A DNA stretch of 64,000 nt, taken from positions 110,778 to 174,777 of the forward strand of contig VGPF01000001.1 in NCBI GenBank assembly GCA_016875535.1, written 5' to 3'. This document shows positions 15,976 to 24,607 of this stretch, one piece after another. Positions within the stretch are counted from its first letter, which is position 1; each line of letters opens with the position of its first letter. The DNA comes from Chloroflexota bacterium. GTDB lineage: Bacteria; Chloroflexota; Dehalococcoidia; SHYB01. A model generated the notes under the pieces. It saw nothing but the letters and a program-made list of their open reading frames with translations. It was not told the origin of the DNA and did no database searches. Both the position numbers and the translations under genes were made by a program.

Positions 15976-17724
15976 ATGCCAAGGAGTCTCTTCTGGCGCG
16001 CCTTCCCCGTCATCCTGCTTCCGCTGATCGTCGTCCTCATCGTCCTCGGCGTCATCCTCGCCGGGCGCGCCCGCGATAACGCGGAAGCGGCGCTGGAGAA
16101 GCGCCTCTCGGCGGAGGCCCGCGGCCTCTCCGCCGCTGCGAGCTTTGCTCTCAACGACCCGCGTCGCGATGTGCTCCTCATGGCGGCCAGCGCTTCCCTT
16201 CTCGACGGCAAGAGCGACGCGGCCATCGTCCGCGCAGACGGGTCCCTCGTCTTCGCCTCGAACGCTCAGGCCTCCCTGAGTCTCCGCGACGCTCCGGAGG
16301 TTGCGGCGGCCCTTTCCGGGGGCGAAGGCCGCTCGATGCGCCTCAGTCCTGACACCGGGGAGCGCCGCCTGTACCTGGCGGTTCCCCTGCGCGGCCTCGA
16401 TGACCGGATCGTCGGCGCTGTTCGGGCCTCCGCGCCCGCCGCCTCCATCGGCGCCGCAGGCGGCGGCGTGGCTGCGCCGCTCCTGATCAGCGGGGCCATC
16501 GCCCTCGCCGTCTTGGTGGCTGCCGCCCTGTGGATCACGGGGATGCTGCGCCGCTCCCTCCGGCAGCTGGCCGATGTCACCACGCGCCTCTCCGGCGGCG
16601 CATTGAGCGAGCGCGTCTCCGAGCCGGTGGTCGCGGAGGCGGAGCCGCTGGCCCTGGCGATCAACGAGATGGCGGACAGCCTGGAGAAGCAGGTCCGCAT
16701 CGGCTATGCGGAGCGCGATACGCTGGGGACGATCATCAACAGCATGGCGGACGCCCTTCTGCTGGTGGACGCTGGAGACATCGTGCGCGTCGCGAATCCG
16801 GCGGCGGTCCGCCTCTTCGCCGCGACGTCGGGCGGCGTGGTGGGCGCGCGCCTCATGGCGGTCGTGCGCGACCATGATATCGGCCGCCTGGCGAACGCCG
16901 CCGGAGCCGAGGGGCGCCGCCAGTCCCGCCACCTGGAGTTCGGCTCGGAGCGGCGGCTCCTCAACGTGACCGCCACGCCCATCCGCTTCGAATCGGAGTT
17001 GGGCGTCCTTGTCCTGGCCCAAGACCTGACGGAGATCCAACGACTGGAGGCGATGCGCAAGGACTTCGTCGCCAATATCTCCCACGAATTGCGCACGCCG
17101 CTCGCCTCAGTCAAGGCCGCTGTGGAAACGCTCGAGGGCGGCGCGCTCCAAGACCAGGCTGCCGCTAAGGACTTCCTCTCCCGTATCAACGTGGAAGTGG
17201 ACCACCTCACGGAGATCGTCCAGCAGCTCCTTGACCTATCCCGCATCGAGACCGGGCGCGTCCAGTTCGATCTGGCCCCGCGCGCCGCTGCCGAACTTAT
17301 CCGGGAGGCCGTGCATCGCATCCAGCCGCAGGCGGAGAGGCTGGGCCTCCAGGTGAACGTTGACCTCGCCGAGGGGCTGCCGGCTGTCGTGGCAGACAGC
17401 GCCGCTATCCACCGCGTCCTCATGAATCTGCTGGACAACGCGATGAAGTACACGCCTAAAGAACGTTCCGTCTCCGTCACGGCGCGCGTGTCGGGCGCGT
17501 TCGTGGAAATCTCTGTGCGCGATGCGGGCGAGGGCATCGCCTCCGAAGACCTGCCGCATGTCTTCGAGCGCTTCTACAAGGCCGATCGCTCCCGGGCGAG
17601 CAAAGGCGCGGGGCTGGGGTTGGCTCTCTGCAAGCACATCGTCCAGGCGCACGGCGGCATCATCTGGGCCGAGAGCGATCTCGGGAAGGGCTCCGTCTTC
17701 CGCTTCACCCTCCCGGCCGCGTAG
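15976..17724 (+). CDS. Membrane sensor histidine kinase (PhoR-like)
   Basis: A 582-residue kinase. A first membrane helix (about 9-31, VILLPLIVVLIVLGVILAG) is followed by an external sensor of about 130 residues and a second helix near 166-190. Then come HAMP, a PAS-like domain (TIINSMADALLLVDAGDIVR), HisKA with phospho-acceptor H370 (NISHELRTPLAS), and the ATPase domain. The ATPase domain has N-box LLDNAMKY, G1 DAGEGIASEDLPHVFERFY and G2 GAGLGLALCKHIV. It partners with the regulator one base upstream. Its 3' end overlaps the convergent MFS gene by 20 bases. Confidence 0.93.
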   Translation: MPRSLFWRAFPVILLPLIVVLIVLGVILAGRARDNAEAALEKRLSAEARGLSAAASFALNDPRRDVLLMAASASLLDGKSDAAIVRADGSLVFASNAQASLSLRDAPEVAAALSGGEGRSMRLSPDTGERRLYLAVPLRGLDDRIVGAVRASAPAASIGAAGGGVAAPLLISGAIALAVLVAAALWITGMLRRSLRQLADVTTRLSGGALSERVSEPVVAEAEPLALAINEMADSLEKQVRIGYAERDTLGTIINSMADALLLVDAGDIVRVANPAAVRLFAATSGGVVGARLMAVVRDHDIGRLANAAGAEGRRQSRHLEFGSERRLLNVTATPIRFESELGVLVLAQDLTEIQRLEAMRKDFVANISHELRTPLASVKAAVETLEGGALQDQAAAKDFLSRINVEVDHLTEIVQQLLDLSRIETGRVQFDLAPRAAAELIREAVHRIQPQAERLGLQVNVDLAEGLPAVVADSAAIHRVLMNLLDNAMKYTPKERSVSVTARVSGAFVEISVRDAGEGIASEDLPHVFERFYKADRSRASKGAGLGLALCKHIVQAHGGIIWAESDLGKGSVFRFTLPAA

Positions 17725-18964
17725 CGGCGCCGCCTTCAGGCTCTCGTGCGCCGCGCAGCCGGAAGATCATCCCCACCTGGGTGGCGGCCGCTGAGAGGCC
17801 GAAGATCGCCAGCGCCGTCTGCGGGGAATAGGCGTTCGCCAAGCCGCCCACGGCCAGCTGTCCGAGGGGCGCGACGCCCCAGATTACGATGCGGATGGAG
17901 AAGACCCTTCCCTGAAACTCCTTCGTCGTCACCACCTGAACCAGCGTCATGTTGATGATCATATAGAGGGACTGGAAGAACCCGACGAGGAACATGAGGA
18001 AGACGGAGAGCAGGAAGAGCTCCGAGCGCGCAAAGCCCGCTACGCACAGGCCCGAGAGGACGCCGAAGAAGAGCATCCACCCCGTGTTCCGGGAACGGGA
18101 GGCGCTCACGGCGAGGGCCGCCGCCGCGATGAGCCCGCCGATGCCCGTGGCGGTCTGAAGCCAGCCGAGCCCGGAGGCGTCTACCTTCAGCACGTCCCGC
18201 TGGAAGATGGGCAGGAGCGATTGGTAGGGCGCGGAAAACATCGTAACCAGACCCGCGCCGATGAGCAACTGCGCCAGGAACGGCGTCTTTCCTATATATC
18301 GGAACCCGTCCACAAAGGTCTGCATGGCCGATTGGCCGCTGACCTTTCGCGAAGGCGGCAGCCTGGGAACCCGCAGCACAAGGAGCAGGCCGACCACGTT
18401 CACCGCCAGGGCGGTGTAGTAGGCGGCCTCAACGCCGCCGCCGCTCACGATGAATCCCGCGATGGCCGGGCCTGCGATCATGGTGACGTTGAAGACGCCG
18501 TTGAACAGCACCAGGCCGTTCGGCGCGGCCTCCGGCGCGACCAGGTCGGCGATCATCGCCTGGCGCGCGGGGAGGGTTACGCCCATGAGGAAGCCACTGA
18601 TAAAGCCCAGGACCATCAGGGCCGGGACGCTGATGCCGCCGGTTGTGACCAGAATCGCTGTAATGAGCGTCACGCCCAGGTTCAGCGTCTCTGCGGCAGC
18701 GACGAGAAGCTTGCGGTCCACCCGGTCGGCGAGAGCGCCCGCGAAGGGGGCAAAGATGATGGGGGCTGATCCCATCGCAAAGACGGCGGTGATAGTGAAG
18801 GGGTCCTCTGTCAGGTCGCGGGCCAGGTAGCCCCGGGCCAGCCCTTGCATCTGCAGCGCGCTCCAGGTGAAGAACGAAGCGAACCACAGCCAGCGATAGC
18901 CTGGGTTATAGAGGGCGAGGATCGCGTTATGTCTGCGCGTTACTGTAGAAAAGGAAGCGGCCAT
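17705..18964 (-). CDS. MFS transporter, 12-TM exporter type
   Basis: A 419-residue major facilitator protein with about 12 hydrophobic helices. The loop 2-3 motif appears as GALADRVDRKLLVAAAETL. GFLMGVTLPARQAMIADLV and LFNGVFNVTMIAGPAIAG match the MFS_3/EntS-like exporter subgroup. The start at 18964 (MAASFSTVTRRHNAI) gives the usual short cytoplasmic lead before helix 1. It is divergent from L25 and convergent with the histidine kinase, overlapping it by 20 bases. The substrate is unknown; this subgroup often exports drugs or siderophores. Confidence 0.9.
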   Translation of the reverse strand: MAASFSTVTRRHNAILALYNPGYRWLWFASFFTWSALQMQGLARGYLARDLTEDPFTITAVFAMGSAPIIFAPFAGALADRVDRKLLVAAAETLNLGVTLITAILVTTGGISVPALMVLGFISGFLMGVTLPARQAMIADLVAPEAAPNGLVLFNGVFNVTMIAGPAIAGFIVSGGGVEAAYYTALAVNVVGLLLVLRVPRLPPSRKVSGQSAMQTFVDGFRYIGKTPFLAQLLIGAGLVTMFSAPYQSLLPIFQRDVLKVDASGLGWLQTATGIGGLIAAAALAVSASRSRNTGWMLFFGVLSGLCVAGFARSELFLLSVFLMFLVGFFQSLYMIINMTLVQVVTTKEFQGRVFSIRIVIWGVAPLGQLAVGGLANAYSPQTALAIFGLSAAATQVGMIFRLRGAREPEGGAATRPGG

Positions 18965-19013
18965 GGGGCGCTCTCCAAGGCGCGCCTTCAGTATAGGCCC
19001 TCCAGGAGCGCGG

Positions 19014-19042
19014 TTGCAGCAGAGGCCCGGTTGCGGTATTCT
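19014..19042 (+). promoter_or_regulatory. Candidate promoter of the L25 gene
   Basis: TTGCAG (19014-19019), 17 bases, TATTCT (19037-19042). The predicted start of transcription is about 30 bases before the ATG at 19080. Confidence 0.35.
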
Positions 19043-19079
19043 TGATGCTCGTTTGCACCCCCTCCGCGAGTGTGGAACC

Positions 19080-19901
19080 ATGGCTCAACTAACCTTAGAT
19101 GTTCGTGCGCGCGCGTTGACCGGCAAAAAGAGCCGCTATCTGCGGCGAGCGGGCTTTGTCCCCGCCAATCTCTATGGCGCCGGGATGGTCTCCTCCTCCC
19201 TGCAGGTTGACGCCAAGAGCCTTGTCAAGGCAGTTGCCACCACCTCGCGGAACAGCCTCGTCTCTCTCAAGGTCCACGGCGAGTCCGTTGAGCGCAGCGC
19301 CTTCATCTGGAACATCCAGCGCGACCCGCTGACCGAAGAGATCGTCCACGTTGATTTCTATCACGTGGACCCTGCCCGCAAGATGCGCGGGCGCGTTCCC
19401 CTCACCGTGAAGAACGTTGACCCGAACCTGGCGAAGAACGAGCTCCGCGTCGCCATCATGATTCCGGCTCTTGAAGTCGAATGTCTCCCCGCCGATCTGC
19501 CGGTCAGCATCACGATTGACTGCACAGACCTGCACAAGCTCGGTGACGACGTGAAGGCCTCGGCGCTCCCCGTCCCTGAGCGGGTCACGATGCTGACCAA
19601 GCCCTCCCAGGCCGTGGCGAAAGTGGCCTTCGTCCAGAAGGTCAAAGAGATCGAAGAGGCTCCCGTGGCCGCCGCCGAAGGCGCTGCCCCGGCGGAAGGG
19701 GCCGCCGCTCCCGCAGGCGAAAAGACTGCCGAGGGCGCAGCGCCCGCTGCCAAAGGTGGCGCTGCCGCTCCCGCCAAAGGCGCCGCTCCTGCGGCAAAGG
19801 GCGGAGCTGCCGCGCCGGCGAAAGGCGCTGCTCCTGCCGCCCCCGCCGCCAAGGGCGCCGCTCCCGCGAAGGGCGCTCCTGCCAAGCCGGAGAAGAAGTA
19901 G
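19080..19901 (+). CDS. rplY: 50S ribosomal protein L25/CTC with long Ala/Pro/Lys tail
   Basis: A 273-residue CTC-type L25 that binds 5S rRNA. The N-terminal L25 domain (ALTGKKSRYLRRAGFVPANL) is followed by the TL5/CTC C-terminal beta domain (PADLPVSITIDCTDLHKLGD). From about residue 195 the chain becomes low-complexity. From 220 it contains two perfect copies of a 15-residue unit AAPAAKGGAAAPAKG (19737-19781 and 19782-19826), then shorter variants to a KPEKK end. The tail is basic and probably disordered, perhaps touching RNA. The stop lies two bases from the stop of the convergent fmt gene. Confidence 0.93.
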   Translation: MAQLTLDVRARALTGKKSRYLRRAGFVPANLYGAGMVSSSLQVDAKSLVKAVATTSRNSLVSLKVHGESVERSAFIWNIQRDPLTEEIVHVDFYHVDPARKMRGRVPLTVKNVDPNLAKNELRVAIMIPALEVECLPADLPVSITIDCTDLHKLGDDVKASALPVPERVTMLTKPSQAVAKVAFVQKVKEIEEAPVAAAEGAAPAEGAAAPAGEKTAEGAAPAAKGGAAAPAKGAAPAAKGGAAAPAKGAAPAAPAAKGAAPAKGAPAKPEKK

Positions 19902-19903
19902 CT

Positions 19904-20857
19904 CTAGCTCGGGAGCCGTTCTCCGGGAAAATCGGGCCGCCCCGCCAGGAACTCCTGCGCCGTCATCGCGCGCTTGCCTTCAAGCTGCAGTCGCTCCACG
20001 ACCAGCGCTCCGCTTCCCGCGCAGATGGCCAACTGCCTTCCCCTCTCTCCGTCCCCGGTAGCATTTAGGAGCACTATCGCTCCAGGCGCGCCGTACACGC
20101 CATCAAGCGGTCGGGCTTGCAGGATCTTCACATTCGCGCCTCGCCATGTGGTGAAGCTGCCGGGCCACGGACTGTACGCCCGCGTCTGCAGCCACAACTC
20201 CCGCGCCAGGCGCGACCATTCGATCCGCCCGTCTTCCTTCTCCACGAGCTTCGTCACAGTCGCCTCGCGCTCGTCCTGCGCCCGGGGAGAAATGCTCCCG
20301 GCAAGCCACAGCGAGAGCGTCTCCGTTAGCAGTTCCGCGCCCTCTCGGGCAAGCCGCTCGCCAAGGCTTCCCGTCGTGTCGTCATCATGGATCGGCGTTC
20401 GCCGCTGCGCGAGAACCGGGCCCGTGTCCATCCCGGCATCGAGCAGCATGATGGTGACGCCCGTCTCCCGATCCCCCGCAAGGATCGCCGCTGCCAGGGG
20501 CGAAGGCCCCCGGTACTTCGGCAGGAGCGATGGGTGGATGTTGAGCGCCCCTTTGGGCGCGGCGTCCAGAACAGCCTGCGGCAGGATCTTTCCGTACGCG
20601 GCGACCACAAGCACCTCGGGGGAAAAGCTCCGCAGCTCGTCAATCGCTTCAGGGGCGCGAAGGGTCTTCGGCGTGCAGACGCGCAAGCCGAGCTGCAGCG
20701 CGCGCCGCTTCACCGGCGTCTCTTCGATTTGCCGTCCGCGCCCGGACGGACGGTCCGGCTGGGCATAGACGGCAACGACTTCGCTGCCTCCTCGAACGAG
20801 CTGCTCGAGCGCAGGCACTGCGAAATCCGGCGTTCCCATGAAAATGACGCGCGCCAT
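19904..20857 (-). CDS. fmt: Methionyl-tRNA formyltransferase
   Basis: Fmt formylates initiator Met-tRNA. The 317-residue protein starts MARVIFMGTPDFAVPALEQL, the standard N-terminus, which sets the start at 20857. The catalytic region shows NIHPSLLPKYRGPSPLAAAI and the aspartate segment GVTIMLLDAGMDTGPVLAQ. The C-terminal tRNA-binding domain follows (WLQTRAYSPWPGSFTTW). The def gene often paired with fmt is not adjacent. It is divergent from dnaA across 220 bases. Confidence 0.95.
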   Translation of the reverse strand: MARVIFMGTPDFAVPALEQLVRGGSEVVAVYAQPDRPSGRGRQIEETPVKRRALQLGLRVCTPKTLRAPEAIDELRSFSPEVLVVAAYGKILPQAVLDAAPKGALNIHPSLLPKYRGPSPLAAAILAGDRETGVTIMLLDAGMDTGPVLAQRRTPIHDDDTTGSLGERLAREGAELLTETLSLWLAGSISPRAQDEREATVTKLVEKEDGRIEWSRLARELWLQTRAYSPWPGSFTTWRGANVKILQARPLDGVYGAPGAIVLLNATGDGERGRQLAICAGSGALVVERLQLEGKRAMTAQEFLAGRPDFPGERLPS

Positions 20858-21077
20858 CGTCAGACGATTATAGAGCGACGATTTCCCGGGGACAAACGGC
20901 TCTCGTGATGTTTTTGCGCACGAACGCGCTCGTGGCGATTGTGTGCGTTTCGTTTGTCGTTTCGTGAGCATGCGCATTTCTCTAGAAAACTCGCGACGAA
21001 ATGACTTGACCGCATCCTGTCACTGCTGTACCTTGTGCCACGGACTTTTCCACTCCCTCTGGTTTTTGGAGTTTTCC
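20858..21077. other. fmt-dnaA intergenic region
   Basis: This 220-base gap carries the divergent starts of fmt and dnaA. A DnaA-box-like TGTGCGTTT occurs at 20942-20950, identical to a copy downstream of dnaA at 22509-22517. Several TGCGCA words cluster at about 20915-20976. GGAG at 21068-21071 is the dnaA ribosome site. No convincing -35/-10 pair is seen. Confidence 0.5.
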
Positions 21078-22454
21078 TTGATCGTGCGGCTCGCCCGCGA
21101 AGTCTGGGAGACCGCCCTCGGGCGTCTCCAAGTCGAAGTCACTCGTCACAACTACGAAACCTGGCTGAAGGACACGGTAGGACTGGAATATAGCGGGGAC
21201 GTCTTCACCGTAGGCGCTCCCTCCGCTTTCGTGGCGGAGTGTCTTGAGAAGCGGATGACGCCGATCATCCACAAAACCCTCAAGGCGCTTCTCCAGCGAG
21301 AGGTTACAGTCACCTACCGAGTCGTTCATGCAGGAATCGCGGCGCAGGACGATGGCGGACTCTCGTTGCGCGCGCCTGCTCCAGCCGCTCCCGCCAGAGA
21401 GCGCTCGCGCCCCCAGGGGAACAGCCTCAATCCGCGCTATACCTTCGCCAGTTTCGTCGTTGGCAAATCGAACCATTTCGCTCACGCCGCCGCCGTCGCC
21501 GTCGCTGAAAATCCGGGGCACAGCTACAACCCGCTCGTCATCCATTCCGGCGTCGGCCTGGGGAAAACGCATCTCCTGCACGCCATCGCCCATCACGTGC
21601 AGAGCAAGGGCCTGCAATATCTCTATGTGAGCGCGGAGCAGTTCACCAACGACTTCGTCTCCGCCCTGCGCGAATCGCGCGTCGAGGAGTTCCGGGAGAA
21701 ATATCGCAGTATTGATGTGCTCCTCATTGACGATATCCAGTTCATCGCCGGCAAGGAACATTCCCGGGAGACCTTCTTCCACACCTTCAACGACCTGCAC
21801 CTCGCAAGCAAGCAGATCGTCATTTCCAGCGATGCCCTTCCCCGGTCGCTGCCCCTGCTGGAGGACCGCTTCCTCTCCAGGCTGGAGGGCGGCCTTCGCG
21901 CGGAGATTCTCCCTCCCGATCTTGAGACGCGGATGGCCATCCTCACCAAGAAGGCCCAGCAGATGCATATCGCCGTGCCGCCGGACGTGGTGGACTTCAT
22001 CGCCCGCAAGGTCCCCCGCAACATCCGCGAGATGGAGGGCGCCTTCAACCGCCTCCTCGCCATGGCACAGCTCACGAACCAGCCGCTTACCCTCGATCTC
22101 GCGGCCCAGGCCGTCGCTGATCTGCCCACAGTCGCAAAGCGCCCTGCCACCGCGAACCCGCAGGAGATCGTCTCCGCAACCGCCGCCTACTTCGGCCTCA
22201 CGCCGGACGATCTTCGCGCGAAGACGCGCAAGAAAAACATCGCCCACGCGCGCCAGGTCGCCGCCTACCTCCTCCGCGAAGATACCAATCGCTCCCTTGC
22301 CGAGATCGGCCAGCTCCTCGGCGAACGCGGACACAGCACGGTCCTTCGCGCGCACGATAAGATCGCCTACGAGCTCAACTTGGACGCGGAGCTTCGCAAG
22401 CAGATCGGCGAGGTTCGCGACTCCATGGATCAGCGTCGTAGCCAGTCTGCCTAA
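21078..22454 (+). CDS. dnaA: Chromosomal replication initiator DnaA
   Basis: DnaA opens the replication origin. The 458-residue protein has domain I (VWETALGRLQVEVTRHNYETW), a Pro/Ala/Arg linker and AAA+ domain III with Walker A GVGLGKTH near residue 158 and Walker B VLLIDDIQFIAGKE near 215. Domain IV carries the DnaA signature (RQVAAYLLREDTNRSLAEIG, GERGHSTVLRAHDKI). I choose a TTG start at 21078 because GGAG sits six bases upstream and the protein then begins as family members do. A GTG at 21084 is the alternative, and the open frame further upstream has no DnaA similarity. dnaN is not adjacent; obg follows after a likely origin. Confidence 0.95.
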   Translation: MIVRLAREVWETALGRLQVEVTRHNYETWLKDTVGLEYSGDVFTVGAPSAFVAECLEKRMTPIIHKTLKALLQREVTVTYRVVHAGIAAQDDGGLSLRAPAPAAPARERSRPQGNSLNPRYTFASFVVGKSNHFAHAAAVAVAENPGHSYNPLVIHSGVGLGKTHLLHAIAHHVQSKGLQYLYVSAEQFTNDFVSALRESRVEEFREKYRSIDVLLIDDIQFIAGKEHSRETFFHTFNDLHLASKQIVISSDALPRSLPLLEDRFLSRLEGGLRAEILPPDLETRMAILTKKAQQMHIAVPPDVVDFIARKVPRNIREMEGAFNRLLAMAQLTNQPLTLDLAAQAVADLPTVAKRPATANPQEIVSATAAYFGLTPDDLRAKTRKKNIAHARQVAAYLLREDTNRSLAEIGQLLGERGHSTVLRAHDKIAYELNLDAELRKQIGEVRDSMDQRRSQSA

Positions 22455-22708
22455 CCCGGCCCGCGACTGTGCGTAAGTGGCCCCTTGTTGTGCATAACCC
22501 TGTTTTTCTGTGCGTTTCCTGCCTCCTCTCCACCTCTTAGCTCGTCGCAGTTCCCGCGTTAGGGACACCCTGCACAGTTCGCACTTCTCTGCGCACACTA
22601 GAACTCGCGAGCCACTCCTGCAGTCATCCTATAATGAGCACAGCGCGCACAGGCTTATTAACGCTACTACTATATATAGAAATGATCTATCTTCTTTAGA
22701 AAACAACT
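22455..22708. other. Probable replication origin (oriC) between dnaA and obg
   Basis: Three DnaA-box-like sites in the same orientation lie at 22468-22476 (TGTGCGTAA), 22489-22497 (TGTGCATAA, exact complement of TTATGCACA) and 22509-22517 (TGTGCGTTT), spaced 21 and 20 bases, about two helical turns. An AT-rich tract at 22655-22708, with TTATTAACG and TATATATAG, could be the unwinding element. Composition switches here: by eye, sampled 60-base lines have C over G to the left (C26/G15 in dnaA; C27/G13 in minus-strand fmt) and G over C to the right (G25/C11 in obg; G26/C13 in minus-strand gyrB). Genes on the same strand flip sign across this gap, which is the mark of an origin. Confidence 0.75.
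22630..22635 (+). promoter_or_regulatory. Candidate -10 element of obg
   Basis: A perfect TATAAT lies 73 bases before the obg ATG. No clear -35. It falls inside the proposed origin, so transcription would run through the AT-rich tract. Confidence 0.35.
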
Positions 22709-23983
22709 ATGATAGACATTCTAGAAATCGTTGCGACTGCCGGAGATGGAGGCAGTGGAGCGATCAGCTTCCGACGGGAGAAAAACATCCCTCGCGGCGG
22801 TCCTGATGGGGGAGATGGAGGCCGGGGTGGAAGTATCTTTCTGAAGGCCTCCGCGCAGGAGGCAACCTTGCGTGCCTTTCGGTACAAGAGGGAGTTCAAG
22901 GCTAAGCCGGGGGATGCTGGCAGCAGTAATAACAAGTTCGGGAAGTCGGGAGAAGACGTCACAATCGAAGTGCCGCTCGGAACCGTGATTTGGAGGCATA
23001 CGGATGCACGGGAACTCCAGAAGTACGGAGAATTGCTGAAGGAAGGGGAGACCCTTCGGATTGCCAGGGGTGGAAAAGGAGGCAGAGGGAACGCTACCTA
23101 TGCAACGCCCACGCAACAGGTGCCTTACATCGCTGAGCGCGGAGAACCTGGAGAGAAGGCAAAGTACAAGCTTGAACTAAAACTGCTTGCTGATGTGGGA
23201 ATCATCGGGAGGCCGAACGCAGGAAAGTCTACCCTGCTGGCGGCCGCTACCAAGGCCCAGCCGAAAATAGCGCCCTACCCCTTCACCACACTGGAACCCA
23301 TGCTTGGAGTTGTCACAGTCGGGGACACGAACTTCGTGCTTGCTGAGATTCCAGGCCTCATCAAGGGCGCGCATGCAGGAGTAGGCCTCGGCCATGAGTT
23401 CCTCCGGCACGCAACCCGTACACGCCTCCTGCTACACCTTGTGGACGGCTCTCTGGAAGACATCGCCGAGGCCGTCCGGGAAATAAACTCCGAACTGCGC
23501 GAGTATGGGGCTGGCCTCCAGGAGAAGCCGCAGATCTTCGTTGTGAACAAGGTAGACATGCCGGAGGTGGACGGGAGCCGGAAGGAGATACGGGAGGCCC
23601 TCCGAAAGTTTGGTTCTCAGCTCTATTTCATCTCGGCCGCTGGAAATGTCGGCGTGAAGCAATTGATGGAAGTCGTCGCCCAAAGGGTGGTAGAGGCCCG
23701 CGCGGAGGAGGCGGAGCGGGAGAAAGAGGCCGTCGCAGAGCCGATAGCGGTTGTGGCCGAAGAGCCTCCTCCGAAGCCAAAGGCGCACAAAGAGGGCGAT
23801 GTCTACATTGTGGACGAGCCGCGCGCAATCCGGCTGATCCTGGGGAGCGACCTTAGGCATTGGGCAGGGCGTGTCCAGGCAAAGGTTCAACTTGACCGCC
23901 TGGGCGTCAGCCGGGCCCTGGAGGAGCTGGGCATAGACATCGGCGATAGAGTGCGCTTCGGCGGCGTGGAATTAGAATGGTAG
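22709..23983 (+). CDS. obg: Obg/CgtA ribosome-associated GTPase
   Basis: Obg is a large-subunit assembly GTPase. The 424-residue protein has the glycine-rich Obg fold (GDGGSGAISFRREKNIPRG, DGGDGGRGGSIFLKA) to about residue 157. The GTPase domain has G1 GRPNAGKST near 168-176, G3 EIPGLIKGA and G4 NKVD. The C-terminal OCT domain starts after an acidic Glu/Ala linker (EEAEREKEAVAEP). The ribosome site is weak. The coding strand is G- and A-rich with many AGG and GGA codons, unlike C-rich dnaA just upstream, as expected for the first gene past the origin. nadD starts four bases after its stop. Confidence 0.96.
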   Translation: MIDILEIVATAGDGGSGAISFRREKNIPRGGPDGGDGGRGGSIFLKASAQEATLRAFRYKREFKAKPGDAGSSNNKFGKSGEDVTIEVPLGTVIWRHTDARELQKYGELLKEGETLRIARGGKGGRGNATYATPTQQVPYIAERGEPGEKAKYKLELKLLADVGIIGRPNAGKSTLLAAATKAQPKIAPYPFTTLEPMLGVVTVGDTNFVLAEIPGLIKGAHAGVGLGHEFLRHATRTRLLLHLVDGSLEDIAEAVREINSELREYGAGLQEKPQIFVVNKVDMPEVDGSRKEIREALRKFGSQLYFISAAGNVGVKQLMEVVAQRVVEARAEEAEREKEAVAEPIAVVAEEPPPKPKAHKEGDVYIVDEPRAIRLILGSDLRHWAGRVQAKVQLDRLGVSRALEELGIDIGDRVRFGGVELEW

Positions 23984-23987
23984 GCCT

Positions 23988-24590
23988 ATGCGCTGCGGCA
24001 TCTTAGGCGGCACCTTCAATCCCATACACCTGGGCCACCTCATCATCGCCGAGGAGGCCCGCGAACAGCTTGGCCTGGACGAGGTCATCTTTGTCCCGGC
24101 GGCGCGCCCCTGGATGAAGGAGGCGAAGGAGCTTGCCTCCGCCAAGGATCGCCTTGCCATGGTCCGCCTGGCGATCAAGGGCAACCCGCGCTTCACCGTT
24201 TCCGCCGTGGATATCGAACGCCCGGGGCCGTCTTACGCCGTGGACAGCACCAGTGATATCAGGAAGGCGCGCGGGTCGAGCTGCGAACTGCTCTTCATCA
24301 TGGGCATGGACTCCCTGAACGACCTTCCCAAGTGGCACAACAGTAAACAACTCCTCAGCCTTTGCCGCATCGCTGCCCTGGCGCGACCGGGCATCCCCAC
24401 TAAGCGGGCGCTGGCCCGCCTAGATCGAGCGCTCCCTGGGGCCAGGCGGCGCGTGGACGTCATCGAGACGACGAATATAGACATCAGCGCGACGGACATC
24501 AGGAGGCGCGTCGCCTCTGGGCGTTCCATCGCCTATCGCGTCCCCGGCCCGGTTTCGGCCTATATCGCGAAGCACAGACTGTACAGATAG
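23988..24590 (+). CDS. nadD: Nicotinate-nucleotide adenylyltransferase
   Basis: NadD makes deamido-NAD from nicotinate mononucleotide and ATP. The 200-residue protein starts MRCGILGGTFNPIHLGHLII, containing the HxGH nucleotidyltransferase motif. It ends with NIDISATDIRRRVASGRSI, the ISST-type motif that binds ATP phosphates. The obg-nadD order is widespread, and the four-base gap implies one transcript. The usual following genes (rsfS, or an HD domain protein) are absent, with a toxin-antitoxin locus in their place. Confidence 0.95.
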   Translation: MRCGILGGTFNPIHLGHLIIAEEAREQLGLDEVIFVPAARPWMKEAKELASAKDRLAMVRLAIKGNPRFTVSAVDIERPGPSYAVDSTSDIRKARGSSCELLFIMGMDSLNDLPKWHNSKQLLSLCRIAALARPGIPTKRALARLDRALPGARRRVDVIETTNIDISATDIRRRVASGRSIAYRVPGPVSAYIAKHRLYR

Positions 24591-24607
24591 CAAAGTGGAC
24601 GCCGCAC

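Noticed and set aside
20943..21077. Upstream extension of DnaA by 45 residues
   Set aside because: Residues are Cys/Phe/Arg-rich without similarity to DnaA; the TTG at 21078 has a ribosome site and yields the normal N-terminus.
20982..22598. 538-codon open frame opposite dnaA
   Set aside because: Shadow of dnaA; no recognisable domain and it also runs through the proposed origin.
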